Both the position numbers and the translations under genes were made by a program. The notes under the pieces were generated by a model. That model did no database searches and was not told where the DNA came from. It saw only the letters and a list, made by a program, of their open reading frames with translations. DNA of 64,000 nucleotides from Leifsonia williamsii (GTDB taxonomy: Bacteria > Actinomycetota > Actinomycetes > Actinomycetales > Microbacteriaceae), in the NCBI RefSeq assembly GCF_030433685.1, contig NZ_JAROCF010000001.1, positions 2,170,001 through 2,234,000 of the forward strand, read 5' to 3'. Within the stretch, counting starts at the first letter, position 1, and every line of letters begins with the position of its first letter. Shown here piece by piece: positions 1-6,973 of the stretch.

Positions 1-449
1 GTGGCCTCGTGCCCGGCGGCGGTCGGCTCCATGACCAGCACGCTGCCCGGCTCGGAGTCGGAGCCCCAGCCCGTCAGGTGGGTGAACGCCGAGTGCGCGC
101 GGAAGACGTAGTCGGTGTCGTTGGAGCGCTGCTTGAGCCGCCCCGCCGGGATGATCAGGCGCTTGCCCGGGAACAGCTCGGAGACGCGGGCCCGGCGGGA
201 GGCGGCATAGGCGGCCTGCTCGCGCGGCGCGGGCAGCGGCTCCTCGCGGTCGGCCCAGCCGCTGCCGATGTACTCCTTGAAGCGGTCGGAGCCCGGCGTG
301 GTCGAGCGGTTCGCGGTCGCGCGCGGCGCCGCCTCCGGCTCGATCGGGGTGCTGTCGGGGGTGAGCGCCGCGGCCTCGTCGGCGGCGGCGGCGCCCTCGG
401 CGGGCGCGGTGGACGGAGTGGACGACTGCGACGACGACATGGCGACCAT
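1..449 (-). CDS. pepP: Xaa-Pro aminopeptidase (aminopeptidase P), N-terminal part, cut by window edge
   Basis: This is the first ~149 codons of a gene that runs off the left edge. Read on the minus strand it begins MVAMSSSQSS, has an Ala/Pro-rich stretch of about 45 residues, and then a region typical of the AMP_N domain, including RLIIPAG, DYVFRAHSAFTHLTGW and SVLVMEP. This domain precedes the metal-dependent pita-bread hydrolase domain in PepP, which removes N-terminal residues before proline. The catalytic half lies outside the window. I chose the ATG at 449 because a GGGAG sits 3-8 nt upstream; the in-frame ATG at 440 is the alternative. The gene diverges from the PHP gene, and the two starts are only about 25 bp apart. 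The disordered N-terminus is longer than in E. coli PepP. Confidence 0.75.
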   Translation of the reverse strand, partial: MVAMSSSQSSTPSTAPAEGAAAADEAAALTPDSTPIEPEAAPRATANRSTTPGSDRFKEYIGSGWADREEPLPAPREQAAYAASRRARVSELFPGKRLIIPAGRLKQRSNDTDYVFRAHSAFTHLTGWGSDSEPGSVLVMEPTAAGHEA

Positions 450-460
450 TCTCCCACTCC

Positions 461-466
461 TAGGAT
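461..466 (+). promoter_or_regulatory. -10 hexamer TAGGAT, leaderless PHP gene
   Basis: TAGGAT ends 7 nt before the ATG at 474. That spacing places the transcript start on or next to the A of the start codon. No Shine-Dalgarno sequence precedes the ATG. The hexamer lies within a CCTAGG palindrome shared with the divergent pepP gene. Confidence 0.5.
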
Positions 467-473
467 GGTGAGC

Positions 474-1346
474 ATGGTGGAGAAGCGACGGTTCCGGGGT
501 CCCGTCGACCTGCACACGCACTCGAGCGTGTCGGACGGCACCGAGACCCCCGGCGAGCTGGTGCGTTCCGCCGCCGCCGCGGGGCTGGGCACCGTCGCCC
601 TCACCGACCACGACTCCACGGCCGGGTGGGCGGAGGCCGCAGAGGCGGGCCGCGAGAGCGGGGTCACCGTCATCCCGGCGATGGAGCTGAGCACCCGCAT
701 CGAGTTCGCGAGCGTCCACATGCTCGGCTACCTCTTCGACCCGACGAACCCGGCCCTGGTCGCCGAGACGCAGCGCATCCGCGACGGCCGCATGCGGCGC
801 GCGGAGGACATGGTCCGCCGCATCGCCGAGGACTACGACATCACCTGGGCCGACGTCATGGCGCAGGCCACCGAGGGCGCCACCGTCGGCCGCCCGCACA
901 TCGCCGACGCCCTCGTCGCCCGCGGCCTCGCGAGCGACCGCAGCGCCGCCTTCGCGGGCATCCTGCACTGGCGCAGCGGCTACTTCCAGCCGCACTACGC
1001 CCCCGAACCTCTGACGGGCGTGCGGCTGATCCGCGAGGCGGGCGGCATCCCGGTGCTGGCCCATCCGGCGACGGGAGGCCGCGGCCGGGTGATCCCGCGC
1101 GACCGGCTCAAGCGCCTGGTCGACGCCGGACTGTTCGGCCTCGAGATCGACCACCGCGAGAACCTCGAGGACGGCAAGCAGCGCCTCCGCGAGCTGGCCA
1201 AGGAGTTCGGCCTCGCGGTCACGGGCTCCAGCGACTACCACGGCGCCGGCAAGCCGAACCGGCTGGGCGAGAACACGACCGACCCCGCCGTCGTCGACCG
1301 GATGATCGAAGAAGCGACAGGCGCGGCGCCTTTCTACGCCTCCTGA
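474..1346 (+). CDS. PHP-domain metal-dependent phosphoesterase
   Basis: The protein has 290 residues. It opens with DLHTHSSVSDGTETPGELV, the first PHP metal motif (HxH), followed by VALTDHDS (second motif). Later come RPHIADAL, PVLAHPA, and near the end TGSSDYHG (last metal motif). This arrangement matches the YciV/RnmAM-type 5'-3' exonuclease and 3',5'-nucleoside-bisphosphate phosphatase branch, which acts on short RNA/DNA ends or pAp. The exact substrate is not readable from sequence. The reading frame stays open upstream to position 9, but that part is antisense to pepP and is not coding. I chose the ATG at 474 because of the -10 hexamer 7 nt upstream; ATG 465 overlaps that hexamer. Confidence 0.8.
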   Translation: MVEKRRFRGPVDLHTHSSVSDGTETPGELVRSAAAAGLGTVALTDHDSTAGWAEAAEAGRESGVTVIPAMELSTRIEFASVHMLGYLFDPTNPALVAETQRIRDGRMRRAEDMVRRIAEDYDITWADVMAQATEGATVGRPHIADALVARGLASDRSAAFAGILHWRSGYFQPHYAPEPLTGVRLIREAGGIPVLAHPATGGRGRVIPRDRLKRLVDAGLFGLEIDHRENLEDGKQRLRELAKEFGLAVTGSSDYHGAGKPNRLGENTTDPAVVDRMIEEATGAAPFYAS

Positions 1347-1357
1347 CGACCTGCCCC

Positions 1358-1363
1358 TAGCCT
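1358..1363 (+). promoter_or_regulatory. -10 hexamer TAGCCT, leaderless secreted-protein gene
   Basis: TAGCCT ends 6 nt before the GTG at 1370, and there is no Shine-Dalgarno sequence. The surrounding bases (CCTAGCCTGAACGGGTGA) recur almost unchanged at 2547-2564 upstream of the paralogous gene, so the promoter was duplicated together with the gene. Confidence 0.55.
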
Positions 1364-1369
1364 GAACGG

Positions 1370-2497
1370 GTGACACGCAACGGGCGAGCAACGGCGGCCG
1401 CGGTCGTCCTGGCCGCCGTCCTGACGATCGCGGGAGGCGCCGCCCCCGCACTGGCGGACGGCTACCCCTCCTGGGACGAGGTGCAGGCCGCGAAGGCGAA
1501 CGCGGCGGCGGCGCAGGGCGAGGTGGACCGGATCAACGGGCTGCTGCAGGGCCTCCAGTCGGCGGCCAACGCGGCGGGCGACCTCGCGGTGAAGCGGCTC
1601 GGCGAGTACGGGAAGGCGGAGGCCGCGCTGCAGGCCGCGAGCGAGAAGTCCGCCGACCTCGCGCAGGAGGCGCAGGAGGCGACCGCGAAGGCGGACGCGC
1701 TGAAGCAGCAGAGCGGCAGGCTCGCGGAGCAGCTCACCCGCGCCGACAGCTCCTCCGTGTCGCTGCAGCTCCTCCTCAGCCCCGACGCCAAGCGCTCGGA
1801 CTCGCTGCTCTACCAGCTCGGCGCCGTCTCGAAGCTGGCCGACCAGGCCAGCACTCTGTACGCGCAGGCGAACGCGCAGAAGAACACCGCGGCCTCCCTC
1901 AGCGCCCAGGCGGCGGAGGCCGAGAAGGTGCGCGACAAGCTGGCGGAGGACGCGAAGACCGCCCTCGCCGCCGCGAACGCCGCCAAGAAGGCCGCGGACA
2001 CCCAGCTCGCCGACCAGAAGAAGCACGCCAACACGCTGTACGCGCAGCTGGCCTCGCTCAAGAACACGGCCACGTCGGTGGAGCAGCAGTACGCGGCCGG
2101 TGTCGCGGCCGCGCAGGCCGCAGCGGAGGCGGCCAACTCGGGAGGCGGCGCCGACGGGTTCGCCCCGCCGCCCGGCATGGTCGTCGACCCGGCGGGAGCG
2201 CAGGCGTACGCCTCCAGCAGGCTTGCGGCCTTCGGCTGGGGGCAGGACCAGATGGGCTGCCTGATCAAGCTGTGGAACCACGAGTCGGGCTGGCGCGCGG
2301 ACGCGTACAACACGTCGAGCGGCGCGTACGGCATCCCGCAGTCCCTCCCGGCCAGCAAGATGGCGAGCGCCGGCGCCGACTGGATGACCAACCAGAACAC
2401 GCAGGTGAACTGGGGGCTCGACTACATCGACCGGGCGTACGGGTCGCCGTGCGCGGCGTGGGCGTTCGAGATGAGCCACGACCCCAACTGGTATTGA
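1370..2497 (+). CDS. secreted coiled-coil protein with C-terminal transglycosylase-like (aggregation-promoting-factor) domain
   Basis: The protein has 375 residues. Residues 1-30 form a signal peptide (positive MTRNGR, hydrophobic core, APALA-D cleavage). Residues ~34-255 are Ala/Glu/Lys/Gln-rich heptad sequence, a long coiled coil like the N-terminal parts of cell-wall hydrolases such as RipA and NlpC/P60 proteins. After a Gly/Pro linker, residues ~285-375 form a small lysozyme-like fold with LIKLWNHESGWRADAYN, SSGAYGIPQ and a YGSPCAAW...NWY end. The Glu in HESGW is the likely catalytic residue. It probably acts on peptidoglycan outside the membrane. The GTG start is set by the -10 hexamer 6 nt upstream and by the position of the signal peptide. 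A damaged paralogue follows directly. Confidence 0.8.
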   Translation: MTRNGRATAAAVVLAAVLTIAGGAAPALADGYPSWDEVQAAKANAAAAQGEVDRINGLLQGLQSAANAAGDLAVKRLGEYGKAEAALQAASEKSADLAQEAQEATAKADALKQQSGRLAEQLTRADSSSVSLQLLLSPDAKRSDSLLYQLGAVSKLADQASTLYAQANAQKNTAASLSAQAAEAEKVRDKLAEDAKTALAAANAAKKAADTQLADQKKHANTLYAQLASLKNTATSVEQQYAAGVAAAQAAAEAANSGGGADGFAPPPGMVVDPAGAQAYASSRLAAFGWGQDQMGCLIKLWNHESGWRADAYNTSSGAYGIPQSLPASKMASAGADWMTNQNTQVNWGLDYIDRAYGSPCAAWAFEMSHDPNWY

Positions 2498-2548
2498 GCG
2501 GGCGGGCGACCGGCCCCGCAGCCTCCCAGGACCTCGACGGGCCTGCCC

Positions 2549-2554
2549 TAGCCT
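2549..2554 (+). promoter_or_regulatory. -10 hexamer TAGCCT of the duplicated, broken paralogue
   Basis: TAGCCT ends 6 nt before the GTG at 2561, the same layout as at 1358-1363. The promoter of the damaged copy therefore still looks intact. Confidence 0.5.
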
Positions 2555-2560
2555 GGACGG

Positions 2561-3756
2561 GTGAGACGACTCTGGACCGCCGCCGCGGCTGCCGTCGCGA
2601 CGGCCGCGCTCACCGCCGCCCTGGGTCGGCGGGTGCGCCCGCGCGCGCGGACGACCCCTCGTGGGACGAGGTCCAGGCCGCGAAGTCGAACGCCGCCGCC
2701 GCGCAGACCCAGGTGGATCGGATCAACGGCCTCCTGGCGCAGCTCCAGACCGCCGCAGCCGCCGCCGGCGACCTCGCCGTGAAGAGGGCCGCCGCCTTCG
2801 GTGCGGCGCAGACCGCGCTCGCCACGGCGACGGAGAAGGCGACCGGCCTGGCGCAGCAGGCGGACCGGGCGAAGCAGGAGGCGGAGGAGCTGAAGGCGCA
2901 GAGCGGCCGGCTCGCCGCCCAGCTCACCCGGTCGGGCGCGTCCGACGTCTCGCTGCGGCTCTTCCTCAGCGGCAGCACCGCCTCCTCCGACGGCCTGCTC
3001 TACCAGCTGGGCGCGGTCTCGAAGCTGGCCGACCGCTCCAGCTCGCTGTTCTCCCGTGCGACCGCGCAGAAGAACCTCGCCGCCTCGCTCAGCGACCAGG
3101 CCGCCGCGGCGCAGAAGGAGCGCGACCGGCTGGCGCAGGAGGCGCAGCAGGCCTCGGCGCAGGCCGACGCCGCGAAGGAGGCCGCCGACGCGTCGGTCGC
3201 CGAGCAGCGGACGCGCGCCGACACGCTCTACGCCCAGCTCGCGACGCTCAAGAACACCGAGGCGTCGGTCGAGCGGGCGTACGCGCAGGGTGAGGCGCTG
3301 CGCAAGGCCCGCGAGGAGGCGGCGCGCCTCGCGCGGGAGGAGCAGGAGCGGCAGCAGCAACAGCAGCAGCAGCAGCAGCAGGAGCAGGAGGAGGCCGCGA
3401 ACGCGGCGGCGGCGCCGACAGCACCGCCCCTCCACCGCCCGGCGTCGTCGTCGACCCGGCCGGAGCTCAGGCCTATGCCGCGAGCCGCATCGGCGCGTAC
3501 GGCTGGGGCGGCGACCAGATGGGCTGCCTCATCCGGCTGTGGACCAAGGAGTCGAGCTGGCGCGCCGACGCGTACAACACCTCCAGCGGCGCCTATGGCA
3601 TCCCGCAGGCGCTGCCGGGCAGCAAGATGGCGTCCGCGGGAGCCGACTGGCGCACCAATGCGGCCACCCAGAGATCGAGGGGGCTCACCTACATCGCCGG
3701 CCGGTACGGTTCGCCGTGCGCTGCCCTGTCGTGGCACCGGGCACAACTGGTACTGA
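2561..3756 (+). pseudogene. tandem paralogue of the upstream transglycosylase-like protein, broken by three frameshifts
   Basis: The reading begins MRRLWTAAAA (signal peptide) from the GTG at 2561. It then needs three frame changes to give a full-length homologue of the gene at 1370. The first is a lost G in the GGG at about 2623-2625, after which the mature part ADDPSWDEVQAAKSN reads on. The second is a lost G near 3404-3408, restoring GADSTAPPPPG and then MGCLIRLWTKESSWRADAYN. The third is an extra G at about 3739-3741, restoring HNWY-stop at 3756. The coiled coil carries a CAG-rich poly-Gln run at about 3352-3381 that the intact copy lacks. All three lesions lie in G runs, so assembly error must be excluded. 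If real, the gene makes only a ~73-residue aberrant product. Confidence 0.75.
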
Positions 3757-3794
3757 TCGCCGCGGCTGCGGGCGCGTGAACGGGCGCGGGCAGC

Positions 3795-3826
3795 ACGAGG
3801 GCCCGGCGTCGCCGCCGGGCCCTCGT
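3795..3826. terminator. perfect 14-bp stem, bidirectional terminator-like hairpin
   Basis: ACGAGGGCCCGGCG (3795-3808) pairs perfectly with 3813-3826 around a TCGC loop. It lies between the convergent ends of the broken secreted-protein gene and the DEAD-box helicase gene. There is no T tract, which is common for GC-rich actinobacterial terminators. Confidence 0.7.
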
Positions 3827-3858
3827 CATGTCATGGTGCGGTGTCAGCCGGGGCGCGC

Positions 3859-5421
3859 TCAGCTCGCCGGGGCGGCCGGCGCACCGGTGCCCGCGCCTGC
3901 GCCGCCGCGCGAGCGGCGCCGACGACGCCGCGGTGCGCTGTTACCGTCGCGGTGCTGCGCGCCGCCGCCGTCGTGGGTGCCCGTCGCGGTCGGCTGCTCG
4001 CCGCCCTCGGCGGGAGCGGTGGTGCCCTCGGCGGAGGTGGAGGCGGGGGTGCCCTCGCCCGACCCGCCGCTACGGCGACGACGACGCCGGCGGCTGCTGG
4101 ACGAACCCTCGTCGCCCTCGGCCGCGGCCTGGCCTTCGGAGCGTCCCTCGGAGCGGCCCTCCGCCCGGCCCTCACGCGGCCCGGTGGAGCTGCGGCGGCC
4201 GCCCTCGCGGGAGCCTCCCTCCGCCTTCACGCTCGGGGTCGGCTTGAGCCGCCCGCGCACGCCCTGGGGGATGTCGAGGTCGGTGTACAGGTGCGGCGAC
4301 GAGGAGTACGTCTCGGTCGGCTCCGGCTGGCCGAAGTCGAGCGCCTTGTTGATGAGGGCCCACTTGTGCAGGTCCTCCCAGTCGACGAAGGTGACCGCGA
4401 TGCCGGTCTTGCCGGCGCGGCCGGTGCGGCCGGCGCGGTGCAGGTAGGTCTTCTCGTCGTCGGGGATGGTGTGGTTGATCACGTGGGTGACGTCGTCGAC
4501 GTCGATGCCGCGCGCTGCCACGTCGGTGGCGATCAGGATGTCCTTCTTGCCGGCCTTGAAGGCCGCCATCGCGCGCTCGCGCTGCTCCTGGTTGAGGTCG
4601 CCGTGCACGGCCGCCGCGTTGAAGCCGCGGTCGTTGAGCTCCTCCATCAGCTTGGCCGCCGCGCGCTTGGTGCGGGTGAAGATGACGGTCTTGCCGCGGC
4701 CCTCCGCCTGCAGGATGCGGGAGATGACCTCGTCCTTGTCGAGCGAGTGCGCGCGGTAGACGACGTGCTTGATGTTCGCCTGGATCTGGCCCTCGTCGGG
4801 GTCCGAGGCGCGGATGTGGATGGGCCGGGTCATGAAGCGGCGGGCCAGGGCCACGATCGGGCCGGGCATGGTCGCCGAGAACAGCATGGTGTGCCGGGTG
4901 GCCGGCGTCTGCGCGAACAGCTTCTCGATGTCGGCGAGGAAGCCGAGGTCGAGCATCTTGTCGGCCTCATCGAGCACCATCTCGCGCACGTTGCCGAGGT
5001 TCAGCAGGCGCTGGCCGGCGAGGTCGAGCAGACGGCCGGGGGTGCCGACGACGATCTGGGCGCCGGCCTTGAGCTGGGCGATCTGGCCCTCGTACGCCTT
5101 ACCGCCGTAGATGGCCGCGATCGAGGTCGGCCGGTTGGAGGCGGCCTGTTCGAGGTCCTCGAACACCTGGATGGCGAGCTCGCGGGTCGGCACGACGACG
5201 AGCGCCTGCACGCCGGGCTCGGGGTCGGGGCCGAGGCGCTGGATGAGCGGGAGGCCGAAGCCGAGGGTCTTGCCGGTGCCGGTCTTCGCCTGGCCGATGA
5301 TGTCCTGGCCGGTGAGCGCGAGCGGGATGGTCTGGGTCTGGATGGGGAACGGCTCTGTGATGCCCTTGGACGCCAGCGCGTCCACCATGTCCTGGTCGAT
5401 GTCGAGTTCGGAGAAAGTCAA
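3859..5421 (-). CDS. DEAD-box ATP-dependent RNA helicase
   Basis: The protein has 520 residues. All core motifs are visible in order: Q motif FPIQTQ (~26-31), Walker A AKTGTGKT (~45-52), PTRELA (~78), TPGR (~127), DEAD (~151-154), SAT, then in the second RecA lobe ATDVAARGID and HRAGRTGRAG. Residues ~390-520 are a disordered tail rich in Arg/Ser/Gly with runs such as [10 protein letters not shown], typical of an RNA-binding extension. It unwinds or remodels RNA (ribosome assembly, mRNA turnover, cold adaptation). The start codon appears to be TTG, preceded by ACAGG. The mycobacterial equivalent (Rv3211, RhlE) lies beside the same ferritin-like and DUF3107 genes, which supports orthology. Confidence 0.92.
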   Translation of the reverse strand: MTFSELDIDQDMVDALASKGITEPFPIQTQTIPLALTGQDIIGQAKTGTGKTLGFGLPLIQRLGPDPEPGVQALVVVPTRELAIQVFEDLEQAASNRPTSIAAIYGGKAYEGQIAQLKAGAQIVVGTPGRLLDLAGQRLLNLGNVREMVLDEADKMLDLGFLADIEKLFAQTPATRHTMLFSATMPGPIVALARRFMTRPIHIRASDPDEGQIQANIKHVVYRAHSLDKDEVISRILQAEGRGKTVIFTRTKRAAAKLMEELNDRGFNAAAVHGDLNQEQRERAMAAFKAGKKDILIATDVAARGIDVDDVTHVINHTIPDDEKTYLHRAGRTGRAGKTGIAVTFVDWEDLHKWALINKALDFGQPEPTETYSSSPHLYTDLDIPQGVRGRLKPTPSVKAEGGSREGGRRSSTGPREGRAEGRSEGRSEGQAAAEGDEGSSSSRRRRRRRSGGSGEGTPASTSAEGTTAPAEGGEQPTATGTHDGGGAQHRDGNSAPRRRRRRSRGGAGAGTGAPAAPAS

Positions 5422-5532
5422 AAGTGTGCCTGTCGGTTCGGAGTCGGAGGGTCTACGCCCTGTTCTTCCGCGCAGGCGTAGGGCCGTCGATCCTGCGCCG
5501 ACGGCGTCACCAGCCTACTGGACGCCTCCCGA

Positions 5533-5538
5533 TACACT
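5533..5538 (+). promoter_or_regulatory. -10 hexamer TACACT, leaderless ferritin-like gene
   Basis: TACACT ends 7 nt before the GTG at 5546, with no Shine-Dalgarno sequence between. It fires away from the divergent DEAD-box gene. Confidence 0.5.
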
Positions 5539-5545
5539 GCTGTAC

Positions 5546-6262
5546 GTGTCAACCTGGTTCACGCGGCGACGCCCGGCCGTCGAGCTTCCCCGTCTCTCAC
5601 CGCGTGCCCAGAGGGCTCCCGCGGTCCGCATCGATCTGCACGAGGTGATGCCCGACCTGCTGCCGTATCTCGGCCAGGCGGCGTACATCCAGCTGGAGCA
5701 GTTCCGCACGCTGTCGCGGGTCGCCGCCGAGGTGAGCGACCTGCCGGCCGCCGAGCGGGTGGCGGGCGCCGCCGGGCACGCGCTGTCGAAGCATCAGGGG
5801 ATCGCGGCCGAGATCCGCCGCCGTGGCGACGACCCCGCCGCGGCGATGCGTCCGTTCGCCGACGAGATCGAGGGGTTCGGTGCCGTGCTGGTCGGCGCGG
5901 ACTGGCGGGAGACGCTGCTCGCCGCGCTGGTCGCGGGCGGGCTGCTCGACGACTTCTTCATCCGGCTCGCGGCCGGGCTGCCCGGCGACATCGGGCCGCG
6001 CGTCGCGCAGCTGCTCGGGTCGGACTCCGGTCAGGAGGGGATGCTCAGCGTCCTCCGCGACGAGATCGAGCAGGACCCGAAGCTGGCCTCGCGGCTGGCG
6101 ATGTGGGGGAGGCGGCTGGTCGGCGACACGCTGCTCGTGGCGCGCTCGGCCCTCCACCTCTCCGGCAACCGCATCACCGACGAGGAGCGGATCGAGCCGA
6201 TCTTCACCGAGCTGATCGCCGCGCACACGCGCCGGATGGACGCGCTCGGACTCACCGCCTAG
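5546..6262 (+). CDS. ferritin-like-fold protein (MiaE-like family of actinobacteria)
   Basis: The protein has 238 residues and is almost entirely helical. A basic N-terminus (MSTWFTRRRPAVE) is followed by RIDLHEVMPDLLPYLGQAAYIQLEQFRTL, then helices with SKHQGIAAEI, DEIEGFGAVL, LVAGGLLDDFFIRLA and a C-terminal RMDALGLTA. Acidic residues spaced along several helices fit a ferritin-like four-helix bundle. Actinobacterial members of this group are usually named for similarity to the tRNA hydroxylase MiaE, but the substrate is unknown, and I cannot assign all di-iron ligands by eye. It sits between a DEAD-box helicase and DUF3107, an order I recall from Mycobacterium (Rv3211-Rv3208A). The GTG start is supported by the -10 hexamer. 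Confidence 0.7.
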   Translation: MSTWFTRRRPAVELPRLSPRAQRAPAVRIDLHEVMPDLLPYLGQAAYIQLEQFRTLSRVAAEVSDLPAAERVAGAAGHALSKHQGIAAEIRRRGDDPAAAMRPFADEIEGFGAVLVGADWRETLLAALVAGGLLDDFFIRLAAGLPGDIGPRVAQLLGSDSGQEGMLSVLRDEIEQDPKLASRLAMWGRRLVGDTLLVARSALHLSGNRITDEERIEPIFTELIAAHTRRMDALGLTA

Positions 6263-6291
6263 GCCCGGGCCTCGGCGGAGGGAGGGCGGCG

Positions 6292-6594
6292 TCAGCGCGC
6301 GACGGCGCCCTTCATGAGGGAGTGCAGGAGGCGTTCGTCGGAGGCCGTGCGCGCGCGTCCGACCAGCAGGTCGACGGCGGCGACGATCACGGCGGTGCCG
6401 ACGATCGTCACCCACCAGATCCAGCCGCCGTCCCATTTCAGGCCCGCCCAGGTGAGCGCGACCCAGAGGACGCAGGCGACAGCGACGCCGAGCACGGGGA
6501 TCAGCACGGAGCCGTGCGTGTGGCGGCGGGGGAGCAGATAGCGGGCGCCGAGACCGAGGATGGCCCCGGCGAGCGCGACGAAGAGCAGTTCCAT
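6292..6594 (-). CDS. small three-helix membrane protein, function unknown
   Basis: This 100-residue protein starts MELLFVALAGAILGLGA. Three hydrophobic segments are visible (about 1-18, 30-50 and 58-80), with a short RRHTHG loop after the first. The C-terminus RARTASDERLLHSLMKGAVAR is charged and probably cytoplasmic. No family is recognised. On the minus strand TAGATT lies 8 nt before the ATG, so the transcript is probably leaderless or nearly so. It is convergent with the ferritin-like gene and codirectional with the DUF3107 gene upstream, from which it is separated by about 48 nt. Confidence 0.65.
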   Translation of the reverse strand: MELLFVALAGAILGLGARYLLPRRHTHGSVLIPVLGVAVACVLWVALTWAGLKWDGGWIWWVTIVGTAVIVAAVDLLVGRARTASDERLLHSLMKGAVAR

Positions 6595-6642
6595 CGACGC
6601 AGAATCTAGCAGACGCGGACCAGGCGGATCTGTAGCCTGCGG

Positions 6643-6867
6643 CTAGCCCACGAAGCCGATGCGGCGGGACTCCTCGGGGCCGACCTCCACGTAGGCGACG
6701 CCGGCGGTCGGGACGATGTACACGCGCCCCTTGTCGTCGGTCAGGCGCAGGAAGCCCGTGCCGCTCGTGAGTGCGTTCTGCACCTGCTCGGTCAGCTCGT
6801 CGGGCGACTGGCTCGACTCGAAGCTGAGCTCGCGGGGGGCGTTGACGATTCCGATGCGGATCTCCAC
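6643..6867 (-). CDS. DUF3107 small protein
   Basis: The protein has 74 residues and begins at GTG (VEIRIGIVNAPRELSFESSQ). It ends with VYIVPTAGVAYVEVGPEESR. This is the DUF3107 family, a short ATP-binding-annotated protein restricted to actinobacteria, with TB9.4 of Mycobacterium as a member; its function is unknown. The start is set by GAAAGG 7-12 nt upstream on the minus strand. The frame stays open further upstream but into non-conserved sequence that overlaps the divergent helicase promoter. Its place between the ferritin-like protein and the AddB-like helicase matches the mycobacterial neighbourhood as I remember it. Confidence 0.85.
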   Translation of the reverse strand: MEIRIGIVNAPRELSFESSQSPDELTEQVQNALTSGTGFLRLTDDKGRVYIVPTAGVAYVEVGPEESRRIGFVG

Positions 6868-6960
6868 GTAGGTGCCTTTCAGAACGGGCCGGCTGGGTGA
6901 GTTCAGACTACCGGCACACGGCTCGCGGCCCGGCTCGCGTTCTCTGTCGGCGGACGCCGT

Positions 6961-6966
6961 TAGCGT
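6961..6966 (+). promoter_or_regulatory. -10 hexamer TAGCGT, leaderless helicase-nuclease gene
   Basis: TAGCGT ends 7 nt before the ATG at 6974. No Shine-Dalgarno sequence is present. It would drive the two-gene helicase-nuclease operon. Confidence 0.5.
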
Positions 6967-6973
6967 GAGAGTC

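Noticed and set aside
9..473. N-terminal extension of the PHP protein (open frame from position 9)
   Set aside because: It is antisense to pepP, has Arg/Gly-rich shadow composition, and homology starts only at the ATG near 474.
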